A DNA stretch of 64,000 nucleotides, taken from the NCBI RefSeq assembly GCF_014203325.1, contig NZ_JACHIV010000001.1:5395501-5459500 (forward strand), written 5' to 3'. The stretch is from Saccharopolyspora gloriosae. GTDB taxonomy: Bacteria; Actinomycetota; Actinomycetes; Mycobacteriales; Pseudonocardiaceae. The position numbers and the translations under genes were made by a program. Position 1 is the stretch's first letter; each line of letters opens with the position of its first letter. The notes under the pieces are model-generated. The model worked only from the letters and a program-made list of their open reading frames with translations. It was not told where the DNA came from and did not search any database. Below are positions 54,705 to 62,330 of this stretch, one piece after another.

Positions 54705-56248
54705 GACTGGCCTCCCAGGTGGTCTTGCACGGTGGAGTTCACGGCACCGGAGCGCAGCAGCGCCTCGGTTTCGGCGATCTGCGGCGCCAGGTGGGCGTCG
54801 GGGCCCGGTCCGGCGACGCGGGTGCGCAGCAGGTCCCGCACCGCGCCGGTGGCGGGCGCGGGCGTGAGCGGGGCGCGCAGGTCGAGGGCGCGGGCCGCGG
54901 TGAGCAGTTCCACCGCGAGCACGGTGCGCAGCCCGTCCACGGCGCGGCGCAGCTTGCGGGCCGCCGCCCAGCCCATCGACACGTGGTCCTCCTGCATCGC
55001 GCTGGTGGGGATGGAGTCCACGGAGGCGGGCGCGGCGAGGCGCTTGAGCTCGGCGACGACCCCGGCCTGGGTGTAGTGCGCGATCATGTGCCCGGAGTCC
55101 ACGCCGGGGTCGTCGGCGAGGAACGCGGGCAGCCCGTGCGAGCGCGCCACGTCGAGCATCCGGTCGGTGCGGCGCTCGGCCATGCTCGCCACGTCGGCCA
55201 GCGGGATCGCCAGGTAGTCCAGGGCGTGCGCCAGCGGTGCGCCGTGGAAGTTGCCGTTGGATTCGACGCGGCCGTCGTCGAGCACCACGGGGTTGTCGAT
55301 GGCCGCGGCGAGTTCCCGTTCGGCCACCATCTCGGCGAACGCGACCGTGTCGCCCGCCGATCCGTGCACCTGCGGGGCGCAGCGCAGCGAGTACGCGTCC
55401 TGCACCCGGGTGCAGTCGGGGCCGCGGTGGCTGGCGACGATGCCGGATCCGGCCAGCAGCCGGTGGATCCGGGCCGCCGACCGTGCCTGGCCGGGGTGCG
55501 GGCGCAGCGCCTGCAGGTCTGCGGCGAAGACGCGGTCGGTGCCCAGCAGCGCTTCCACGCTCATCGCCGCGGTGAGGTCGGCGATCTCCAGCAGGCCGGT
55601 CAGGTCGTGCAGGGCCAGCACCAGCATGCCGAGCATGCCGTCGGTGCCGTTGGTCAGCGACAGCCCTTCCTTCTCGGCGAGCACGATCGGTTCGATACCC
55701 GCCTCGGCGAGGGCTTGCGCGGCGGGGCGCGTCGAACCCGCCGGGTCGAGGACGTCGCCTTCACCGGTGAGGGCGAGCGCGACGGCGGCCAGCGGTGCCA
55801 GGTCGCCGGAGCAGCCCAGCGATCCGTATTCGTGCACGACGGGCACGATCCCGGCGTTGAGCATCGCGGCGAGCGCGCGGGCGGTGTCGAGGCGGGCGCC
55901 GGTGCGCCCGGTGGAGATCGTGCGCAGCCGCAGCAGCATCAGGGCGCGCACCACTTCGGGTTCGACGGCGGAGCCCGCGCCCGCCGCGTGCGAGCGCACG
56001 AACGACTGCTGCAGCGCCGCGCGCCGCTCCGCGGGGATGTGGCGCACCGCGAGCGCGCCGAATCCGGTGGAGACCCCGTAGGTGGGTTGTTCGGCGGCGG
56101 CGAGCGCGTCGATGTGCTTGCGGGTGGCGTCGATGTCGCGTTCGGTGGCCGCGTCCAGTTCCACCGTCGCCCCGCCGCGGGCGATGTCGACGACCTGCCG
56201 CCCCGTCAGCGCCCCCGACTCGATCTTGTGCACCTGAGCCTGTTGCAT
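54701..56248 (-). CDS. hutH: Histidine ammonia-lyase
   Basis: A 515-residue enzyme deaminating histidine to urocanate, the first hut step. The MIO cofactor should form from C146-S147-G148 in [12 protein letters not shown]; Cys replaces the more common Ala at the first position. Other conserved parts: [20 protein letters not shown], and [15 protein letters not shown] at 56248 is preceded almost directly by GGAGGA, a short spacing; a GTG at 56263 is an alternative. It leads the cluster and is divergent from an IclR regulator, with a dyad operator between. Confidence 0.95.
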   Translation of the reverse strand: MQQAQVHKIESGALTGRQVVDIARGGATVELDAATERDIDATRKHIDALAAAEQPTYGVSTGFGALAVRHIPAERRAALQQSFVRSHAAGAGSAVEPEVVRALMLLRLRTISTGRTGARLDTARALAAMLNAGIVPVVHEYGSLGCSGDLAPLAAVALALTGEGDVLDPAGSTRPAAQALAEAGIEPIVLAEKEGLSLTNGTDGMLGMLVLALHDLTGLLEIADLTAAMSVEALLGTDRVFAADLQALRPHPGQARSAARIHRLLAGSGIVASHRGPDCTRVQDAYSLRCAPQVHGSAGDTVAFAEMVAERELAAAIDNPVVLDDGRVESNGNFHGAPLAHALDYLAIPLADVASMAERRTDRMLDVARSHGLPAFLADDPGVDSGHMIAHYTQAGVVAELKRLAAPASVDSIPTSAMQEDHVSMGWAAARKLRRAVDGLRTVLAVELLTAARALDLRAPLTPAPATGAVRDLLRTRVAGPGPDAHLAPQIAETEALLRSGAVNSTVQDHLGGQS

Positions 56249-56300
56249 TCCTCCATGCCACACGTGCGCGGCGCGGCGCAGAAGCCCGGTTAGAGTGGTT

Positions 56301-56320
56301 CTGTCTGAGATACCAGACAG
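56301..56320. promoter_or_regulatory. Dyad operator between hutH and its IclR regulator
   Basis: A perfect inverted repeat, CTGTCTG-N6-CAGACAG, in the 83-bp divergent region, 11 bp before the regulator start and 52 bp before hutH. Expected target of the neighbouring IclR protein. Confidence 0.65.
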
Positions 56321-56331
56321 CGGGGTGCGGC

Positions 56332-57114
56332 ATGGGAGACAGCAGCGAGGTACCCGCGCTGCGGCGCGGGCTGGCGATCTTGACGGCGATGGGCGGCCGG
56401 GCCGGACCGGTGTCGGCGGCGACCTTGGCCCGCGAGCTGGACCTGCCGCGTTCGACGACCTACCACCTGCTCGCGGAGCTCACCGCCGCCGGTTTCGCGG
56501 TGCGGCTGCCCGAGGAGCGCCGGTACGCGCTGGGCGTGGCGGCGTTCGAGCTCGGTTCCGCCTACCTGCGCCACGATCCGCTGGAGCGCCTCGCGGGCCC
56601 GGTGCTGCGCAGGCTCGTCGACGAGGTGGATTGCACGGCGCACCTCGGCGTGCTGCACGGCGGCGAACTGCTGTACCTGATCAAGGAACGTCCGTCGCGT
56701 CCGCAGACGCTGGTCACCGACGTCGGGGTGCGGCTGCCCGCGCACCTGACCGCGTCGGGGCGGGCGATGCTGGCGCACCTGCCCGCCGCGCAGGTGCGCG
56801 CGTCGTTCCCGGCCGGGTTCGCGCGCCGCACGGGGCGCGGCCCGCGCACGTTGCCGGAACTGCGGCGCACCCTGGCCGCGGAGCGCCGCCTGGGCTGGGC
56901 GGTGGAGGACGGGCACGTGACCGGCGAGTTCGCCTCGGTGGCCTGCCCCGTGTTCGGCCCGGACCAGTGGCCGTCGGCGGCGATCAGCCTCACGTTCCGC
57001 CACGTGTGCGAGCCGGGCGGCCGTGCGGACTGCGGTTCGACCTGGCCGCACCTGGCCGCGGAGGTGCGCCGGGCCGCCGACGATCTGAGCGGTCGAATCG
57101 GCGGGCGCCGCTGA
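56332..57114 (+). CDS. IclR-family regulator of the hut cluster
   Basis: A 260-residue IclR-type regulator. The N-terminal winged helix-turn-helix (about 8-70) includes AATLARELDLPRSTTYHLL and the wing to about 70; the C-terminal effector domain has LGVLHGGELLYLIKE and LTASGRAMLAHLP, as in IclR proteins. It is divergent from hutH with one operator dyad between, so it probably controls the hut genes and itself. Urocanate or histidine is the expected effector by analogy with other hut regulators; not shown by the sequence. Confidence 0.9.
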   Translation: MGDSSEVPALRRGLAILTAMGGRAGPVSAATLARELDLPRSTTYHLLAELTAAGFAVRLPEERRYALGVAAFELGSAYLRHDPLERLAGPVLRRLVDEVDCTAHLGVLHGGELLYLIKERPSRPQTLVTDVGVRLPAHLTASGRAMLAHLPAAQVRASFPAGFARRTGRGPRTLPELRRTLAAERRLGWAVEDGHVTGEFASVACPVFGPDQWPSAAISLTFRHVCEPGGRADCGSTWPHLAAEVRRAADDLSGRIGGRR

Positions 57115-57184
57115 ATTCGCCGGTCGAATCACGAACTCGCGGTGTCACCGGCGCCCGTCGTCCGGGAAGGGCGCGCGCAGCGAT

Positions 57185-57218
57185 GTGCCCGGCCCCCTTC
57201 GAAAAGGGGACCGGGCAC
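57185..57218 (-). terminator. Hairpin terminator of the left secreted-protein gene
   Basis: GTGCCCGG arms with a C/G-rich stem, 29 bp after the stop codon on the minus strand. The same structure follows the paralogue. Confidence 0.65.
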
Positions 57219-57247
57219 TTCTTTCCCGCGGCGGAAAGTTCGGGCTG

Positions 57248-57514
57248 TCAGCCCTCGTTGCCGACACCGGTCTCGGAGTCGGAGTCACCACCGTTGCCAC
57301 CGTCGGCGGCGGTGCACGTGCCCTCACCCAGAATGCCGATGCCGCAGAGCAGGTTGAGGCCGGTGCCCCCGGAACCGCCGGAACCGCCGTCACCGGACTC
57401 GCTGGTGATCGACGGCTTGTCGTCGTCTCCGCCGGCGAACGCCGCGGTGGATCCGGCGCCGAGCAGGGCCACGGCGACGGCGGTCGCACCAAGGAGGCGA
57501 GTAGAAGTGCGCAT
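57248..57514 (-). CDS. Small secreted Gly/Ser-rich protein (copy A)
   Basis: An 88-residue precursor with a classic signal peptide (basic RTSTR, hydrophobic core, cleavage near AFA at about 27). The mature 60 residues are acidic and Gly/Ser-rich: SGDGGSGGSGG, a hydrophobic GLNLLCGIGILGEGTC centre with two cysteines 10 apart, then GGNGGDSDSETGVGN. A single disulfide is likely. Twin of the gene at 57897-58163. Function unknown; I do not match it to chaplins or rodlins, although size and Cys count recall such surface proteins. ATG at 57514 after GGGGAAA. Confidence 0.78.
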   Translation of the reverse strand: MRTSTRLLGATAVAVALLGAGSTAAFAGGDDDKPSITSESGDGGSGGSGGTGLNLLCGIGILGEGTCTAADGGNGGDSDSETGVGNEG

Positions 57515-57833
57515 GCGAGTTTCCCCTCGTTGTTGCTGAATCGGATTCAACCGATTCCCGGCGAAGTCCGCGGAACGAACCTCTCGGTGATCGGCGAAAG
57601 AACCATCGCACCGATACCGGACTCCAGCAGCTCGGGTAGCGCTAAAGTGGGTTTCGAATGCCCCGTTGGTGCCATTTTCACGCTGCGTCGATCCGCGGCT
57701 CGATGACTGGGAGAAGACCGGGGAGTTCGCGATGACACCCCGACGCATTCCTGAATAATCCGAATTCATTCGCCGCTGATTCGTCGGCTCCACCTCGCCG
57801 ATCCCCTCCCGTGAAATGGATGCGCACAGCGAT

Positions 57834-57867
57834 GTGCCCGGCCCCCTCCAGGAAGGGGGCCGGGCAC
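57834..57867 (-). terminator. Hairpin terminator of the right secreted-protein gene
   Basis: Paralogous to the hairpin at 57185-57218, here with a perfect GTGCCCGGCCCCCT stem and a short loop. Its loop and stem bases differ from the left copy in a way that keeps pairing. Confidence 0.68.
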
Positions 57868-57896
57868 TTCTTTCCCGCGGCGGAAAGTTCGGGCTG

Positions 57897-58163
57897 TCAG
57901 CCCTCGGTGTTGCCGACGCCGGTCTCGGAGTCGGAGTCGCCACCGCTGCCGCCGTTGGCTGCGTCGCACGAGCCCGAGCCCAGAACGCCGATGCCGCAGA
58001 TCAGGTTGAGGCCGATGCCGCCACTGCCACCGTTGCCGCCGTCGCCGGACTCGCTGGTGATCTCCGGGTCGTCGTGCCCGCCGGCGAACGCCGCGGTGGA
58101 TCCGGCGCCGAGCAGGGCCACGGCGGCGACGGTCGCACCAAGGAGGCGAGTAGAAGTACGCAT
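57897..58163 (-). CDS. Small secreted Gly/Ser-rich protein (copy B)
   Basis: 88 residues, about four-fifths identical to copy A. The signal peptide is nearly unchanged; the core reads GLNLICGIGVLGSGSC with the same two cysteines, and the acidic Gly-rich tail ends GVGNTEG. Conservation of frame, cysteines and signal peptide while the linkers vary suggests that both copies are expressed and under selection. ATG at 58163; the upstream region shares the TGAATCGGATTCA palindrome with copy A. Confidence 0.78.
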   Translation of the reverse strand: MRTSTRLLGATVAAVALLGAGSTAAFAGGHDDPEITSESGDGGNGGSGGIGLNLICGIGVLGSGSCDAANGGSGGDSDSETGVGNTEG

Positions 58164-58424
58164 GCGAGTTTCCCCTCGTTGTTGCTGAATCGGATTCAAC
58201 CGATTCCCGGCGAAGTCCGCGGAACGAACCTCTCGGTGATCGGCCAGAAAACCATCGCACCGATCCGCCACTACAGCAGCTCCAGTAGCGCCAAAGTGGG
58301 TCGCGAATGACCCCTTGGTTGCACGTGTCACGCTGCGTGGACCGGTTGCTCGCACGATGCGGCGACAGCGGGCGCTCCCGAAAGGGAATCAGATTTCCCG
58401 CACCGAAGAATCCGATCTTCGAAT

Positions 58425-58465
58425 GCACCGGTGGCCGCGCCCTCGCGGGACGCGGCCACCGGTGC
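58425..58465. terminator. Hairpin terminator after the osmolyte-transporter operon
   Basis: A perfect 15-bp stem (GCACCGGTGGCCGCG with its complement) around an 11-nt loop, 18 bp downstream of the binding-protein stop on the minus strand. Confidence 0.75.
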
Positions 58466-58482
58466 GGCTCGACCGAGCGGGA

Positions 58483-59382
58483 TCACAGGCCCGCTTCGGC
58501 GATGAACTCCCTCGCGACGTCGGTCGGGTTGGCCTTGTCGACCTCCAGGCGCCGGTTGAGCTCGGTGAGCTTCTCCGTTGTCAACGCCCGCGACGCCCGG
58601 TTCACGACGTCGGTCTGCGCCGGGGTGAGCTTGCCTTCGCCCGCCAGCGGCACCACGTGCTGCGCCGGGAACATGTCCTGCGGGTCGTCCAACTGCACCA
58701 GGTCGTTCGTGCTGATCTGCGAGGACGTGGTGAACAGGTTCGCGACCTGCACGGTGTCGCCGGTCAGCGCGTCCACCGTGACGGTGCCCGCTTCGAGGTT
58801 GCGGATCTCGCGGAACTCGCAGCCGTAGACCTCGGCGATGCGCTTCTCCCAGCGGGTCTTCCACTCGGCGGGGGCGCCGAGCACGAACTCGCCGCAGCGC
58901 GGCCCGAGGTCGGTCAGCGAGCGGATCCCGGTGCCCGCGGTCGCCTTCGTCACCGTGAGCACGTCGGAGTCCTCCGCCGGGGCCTGCTCCAGCACGTCGA
59001 GCCCCGGCGGCAGCTTCTGCTCCAGCGCGGCGTAGACCTGTTGCGACTCCGTCGCCGGGTCCTGCTCGTCGACGTACTGCAGCAGGTTCCCGGTGTAGTC
59101 CGGGATGAGCGAGAGCTCGCCTTGGGCGACCGCGTTGACGTAGGTCTCCCGCGAGCCGATGCGCGGTTTGGTCTCCACCTCGGCTCCGGTGCCGCGCAGC
59201 GCCTCGGCGTAGATGTTCATGATCAGTTCGCTCTCGGTGAAGTCGGCGGAGCCGACCACCAGCGATCCGTCCGTGCCGTCCCCCGCTTGGAACGGGTCTC
59301 CGCCGCAGCCGGTCAGTCCGGCCAACGCCAAGCCGGCCAAGGCCAGCGCACCCCATCGCTTCACGGCAGTTCTCTTTTCCAT
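58483..59382 (-). CDS. Glycine betaine/choline-type ABC transporter substrate-binding lipoprotein
   Basis: A 299-residue lipoprotein: signal peptide with lipobox LTGC (Cys at about 26), then an OpuAC/ProX-type periplasmic-binding fold with VVGSADFTESELIMNIYAEAL and SLIPDYTGNLLQYV, which are typical of OpuCC-like proteins. It captures quaternary amines or similar solutes outside the cell. ATG at 59382. It is the last of four co-directional genes forming a complete importer (ATPase, two permeases, binding protein). Confidence 0.9.
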   Translation of the reverse strand: MEKRTAVKRWGALALAGLALAGLTGCGGDPFQAGDGTDGSLVVGSADFTESELIMNIYAEALRGTGAEVETKPRIGSRETYVNAVAQGELSLIPDYTGNLLQYVDEQDPATESQQVYAALEQKLPPGLDVLEQAPAEDSDVLTVTKATAGTGIRSLTDLGPRCGEFVLGAPAEWKTRWEKRIAEVYGCEFREIRNLEAGTVTVDALTGDTVQVANLFTTSSQISTNDLVQLDDPQDMFPAQHVVPLAGEGKLTPAQTDVVNRASRALTTEKLTELNRRLEVDKANPTDVAREFIAEAGL

Positions 59383-59403
59383 CTCAGTGACGAGTTCCGG
59401 GCT

Positions 59404-60093
59404 TCACGCGCCGCCCGCGGCGGCCGCCGGGCGCCCCACCCGGATGCCCCGCGGAGTGAGGATCCGCGACAGCCTGCTCAGCAGCGCGTCGAGCAGCACG
59501 GCGAGCAGCGCGATGAACAGCGCCGCCGCGAGGGTCTGGCCGTAGGAGTACGTCTTGATGCCTTCGAGCAGGATGCTGCCCAGCCCGCCGAGGCCCACGT
59601 ACGCGGCGACGGAGGCGGTGGCGACCACCTGCAGCATCGCGGTGCGCACCCCGCCGAACAGCAGCGGCGCCGCGTTCGGCAGTTCCACCTGCCACAGCTG
59701 CTGCAGCGGCGTCATGCCCATGCCCTTCGCCGCGTCGCGCACGTCCTTCGGCACGCTCTGCACGCCCGCGTAGGCACCGGAGAGCACCGCGGGGATCGCC
59801 AGGATCACCAGTCCGGCCAGGGTGGGCGCTTCGCCGATGCCCGCGAGCAGCACGAACAGCGTCACCAGGCCCAGCGTCGGCAGCGCGCGCATCGAGTTGC
59901 TCAGCACGACGACCGTGGCGCCGCCGCGCCCGGTGTGCCCGATCCACAGCCCGATGGGCATCGCGATGATCGAGGCGACCAGCACCGAGAGCACGCAGTA
60001 GTACAGGTGCCACAGGGTCTGCACGAGCAGGCCGGTGGAGGAGAACCAGTTGTCCGGGTCGGACAGCCAGCCCAGCAGCTCCGTGATGATCAT
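59404..60093 (-). CDS. ABC transporter permease (OpuC/ProW type)
   Basis: A 229-residue permease with about six membrane segments and the binding-protein-dependent transport signature in GAYAGVQSVPKDVRDAAKGMGMTP followed by LPNAAPLLFGG (positions about 105-145). It partners with the second permease encoded just upstream (one base between stop and start) and is followed by the binding-protein gene. Role: osmoprotectant uptake, inferred from family and operon. ATG at 60093. Confidence 0.9.
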   Translation of the reverse strand: MIITELLGWLSDPDNWFSSTGLLVQTLWHLYYCVLSVLVASIIAMPIGLWIGHTGRGGATVVVLSNSMRALPTLGLVTLFVLLAGIGEAPTLAGLVILAIPAVLSGAYAGVQSVPKDVRDAAKGMGMTPLQQLWQVELPNAAPLLFGGVRTAMLQVVATASVAAYVGLGGLGSILLEGIKTYSYGQTLAAALFIALLAVLLDALLSRLSRILTPRGIRVGRPAAAAGGA

Positions 60094-60094
60094 G

Positions 60095-60763
60095 TCAGCG
60101 TCCCCCCGAGGTCGCCCGCTGCCACGGGGTGCACAGCCTGCGCAGCGCCACGATCAGCAGGTCGCCCGCCATCGCCAGCAGCAGTGTCAGCACCACCCCG
60201 ATGAGGATCGGGGTCAGGTAGTCGCGCTGGAACCCGTCGGTGAACAACCGGCCCAGCCCGCCGATGCCGATGAGCGCACCGACGCTGACGAGGCTCACGT
60301 TGCTGACCGAGGCGACGCGCAGCGAGGTGCTCAGCACCGGCAGCGCCAGCGGCACTTCGACGGCGAAGAACCGGCGCCGCGACCGGTATCCGAGCGCGGT
60401 GGCGGCGGTGACGATGTGCTCGGGCACCGAGTCGAGCCCTTCCATCACCGGGCGGGCCAGCAGCGCCGCGTTGTAGATCGTCAGGGCGATGACCACGTTG
60501 ATCGACGCCGTCGCACCGGTACCGATCAGCGCCGGGATGATCACGAACAGGGCCAGCGACGGGATGGTGTAGAGGATGTTCGCCGAGCCCAGCAGCACTC
60601 CCCGCACCTTCGGCACCCGCTGCGCGAACCGTCCCGCGGGAACGGCGAGCAGCGCGCCCAGCACCAGCGGCACCAGCGCCAGGTAGATGTGCTGGCCCAG
60701 CGACTCCAGCACCACTTCGCGGTTGCTGGGGCTGGAGAAGTAGTGCGTGAGCTCGTCGATCAC
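60095..60763 (-). CDS. ABC transporter permease (OpuC/ProW type)
   Basis: A 222-residue permease paralogous to the next gene. Signature stretches: ILYTIPSLALFVIIPAL and GLDSVPEHIVTAATALGY, plus VSVGALIGIGGLG. GTG at 60763 overlaps the stop of the ATPase gene (GTGA), showing coupling. Two different permeases in one operon are typical of OpuB/OpuC systems. Confidence 0.9.
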   Translation of the reverse strand: MIDELTHYFSSPSNREVVLESLGQHIYLALVPLVLGALLAVPAGRFAQRVPKVRGVLLGSANILYTIPSLALFVIIPALIGTGATASINVVIALTIYNAALLARPVMEGLDSVPEHIVTAATALGYRSRRRFFAVEVPLALPVLSTSLRVASVSNVSLVSVGALIGIGGLGRLFTDGFQRDYLTPILIGVVLTLLLAMAGDLLIVALRRLCTPWQRATSGGR

Positions 60764-61842
60764 GGCCGCTCCCCGCGGCCGCCCTCGATGACGTCGAGCA
60801 CGTGCCGCGCGCCGACGACGCCGACGTAGCCGCCGTGCTCGTCGACGACGACGCCGAGTCCCGACGGCGCCGACAGCGCCGCGTCGAGCGCCCCGCGCAG
60901 CGCCGTGCCCCTCGTGTACAGCGACCCGCCCGCGACCAGGCCGTCTTCGGTGACGGGTCCGTCGGGCGCGGCACCGGGCGGCAGCCAGCCGCGCGGCCGG
61001 CGGTCGCCGTCGAGCACCAGCACCCAGCCGGTGGCGGTGCTGCGTTCGCCGAGCGCGATCGTGTCGACCTCGCCGGGTTCGATGCCGTCGCTGTCCACGA
61101 AGGACAGCCGCCGGTAGCCGCGGTCGCGGCCGATGAACGAGGTGACGAAGTCGTCGGCGGGGCGGGCGAGCAGCTCGTCCGGGGCCGCGTACTGCGCGAC
61201 GTGCCCGCCGGTGCGCAGCACCGCGACCTTCTCGCCCAGCTTCACCGCTTCGTCGATGTCGTGGGTGACGAACAGGACGGTCTTGCCGAGTTCGCCTTGC
61301 AGCCGCAGCAGTTCGTCCTGCAGCCCTTCGCGCACCACCGGGTCGACGGCGCTGAACGGTTCGTCCATCAGCAGCACCGGCGGGTCCGCGGCCAGCGCCC
61401 GCGCCACGCCGACGCGCTGCTGCTGACCACCGGAGAGCTGCGCCGGGTAGCGGTCGGCGAGCGTCGCGGGCAGCCCCACCAGGTCCAGCAGTTCCTGCGC
61501 GCGCCGCCGCGTGTCGCGGCGGGAGGCGCGGTACAGCCGGGGCACGGTGGCGATGTTGTCGACCACGGTGCGGTGCGGGAACAGCCCGGCCTGCTGGATG
61601 ACGTAGCCGATGCCGCGGCGCAGCAGCGCCGGGTCGGCTTCGCGCACGTCGCGGCCGTCCACGAGCACGGTGCCTGCGCTCGGGTCGATCATGCGGTTGA
61701 CCATGCGCAGCAAGGTGGTCTTGCCGCAGCCGGAGGGCCCGACGAGCACGGTGATCGTGCCCGCCTCGACCTTCAGGTCCACGTCGTCGACGGCCACCGC
61801 GCCACCAGGGTATTCCTTGCGCACGGACCGGAACTCGATCAA
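60760..61842 (-). CDS. ABC transporter ATP-binding protein with CBS domain (OpuCA type)
   Basis: A 360-residue ATPase. Walker A GPSGCGKTTLL (about 35-45), signature QLSGGQQQRVGVARAL, Walker B VLLMDEPFSAVDP, and a C-terminal regulatory region with CBS-like repeats (about 245-355, including LGVVVDEHGGYVGVV). CBS domains in OpuCA-type ATPases sense ionic strength or cyclic dinucleotides; which applies here is unknown. TTG at 61842 with GAGGGGG 5 nt upstream. First gene of the operon. Confidence 0.9.
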   Translation of the reverse strand: MIEFRSVRKEYPGGAVAVDDVDLKVEAGTITVLVGPSGCGKTTLLRMVNRMIDPSAGTVLVDGRDVREADPALLRRGIGYVIQQAGLFPHRTVVDNIATVPRLYRASRRDTRRRAQELLDLVGLPATLADRYPAQLSGGQQQRVGVARALAADPPVLLMDEPFSAVDPVVREGLQDELLRLQGELGKTVLFVTHDIDEAVKLGEKVAVLRTGGHVAQYAAPDELLARPADDFVTSFIGRDRGYRRLSFVDSDGIEPGEVDTIALGERSTATGWVLVLDGDRRPRGWLPPGAAPDGPVTEDGLVAGGSLYTRGTALRGALDAALSAPSGLGVVVDEHGGYVGVVGARHVLDVIEGGRGERP

Positions 61843-62330
61843 CCGAGCCCCCTCGGATCACCGACAGTCACTTGCCGACCGCCGCAAACCTGGCCGACCC
61901 TAACCCGAACGCCGGAATCTTGCGATGATCCGCAACGCCTGCGTGATCTTTTTACCCGTACTCAACAGCAAGATCCCACGATCCGGGAGCCCCCCTTCCC
62001 CACCCGAACACCCCGACCGACGAAGCCGAGCAGGGCGCGAAGCCGTACTTCAGGCGCCAAAGCAAGCCCGCTCGACGACCGAAGGCCGTGCCTTCGCGGC
62101 GTAGCCGTGCCTAGGGCGGCGAAGCAAGCCCGCCTTGCGGCGAAGCCGTGCCTGTATGTGCGAAGCACATAGCCCACGTCGAAAAGGTGACGACCCGCGG
62201 GTTCTCAGTGGCTTCCTCGCGAGGACAGCTTTTTCCCTCGTGGCGGAGCCACTTGGGAAAAAGATCCCGCAGCGAGGAAGGCACTGAGGTTCCGCCACCC
62301 GACCCCCAAAGCAAAAAGAGCCCGGCACCC
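61843..62330. other. Intergenic region with dense short inverted repeats
   Basis: About 490 bp without a gene. It contains related motifs: AAGCAAGCCCGC twice (about 62060 and 62121), several GCGAAGCCGTGCC-like segments, a TATGTGC-GAA-GCACATA hairpin (62155-62171) and the second-family element at 62200-62296. It must also hold the promoter of the transporter operon. Confidence 0.6.
62200..62296. repeat. Second repeat family, hairpin element
   Basis: Outer arms CTCAGTGGCTTCCTCGC (62204-62220) and its near-complement (62272-62288, 16 of 17 pairs) enclose a strong hairpin with CTTTTTCCC arms (62229-62263). The outer arm differs by one base from the inner dyad of the element at 52.7 kb. It lies 35 bp after the stop of the GGDEF-EAL gene and could also act as its terminator. 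Confidence 0.72.

Larger units (their letters stand above)
57172..58340. repeat. Tandem duplication carrying two paralogous secreted-protein genes
   Basis: Two copies of about 510 bp (roughly 57172-57690 and 57821-58340), separated by about 130 bp of unrelated sequence. Each contains a terminator hairpin, a small secreted-protein gene on the minus strand and its upstream region, including a TGAATCGGATTCA palindrome (57537-57549 and 58186-58198). Copy boundaries are approximate. Confidence 0.88.
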
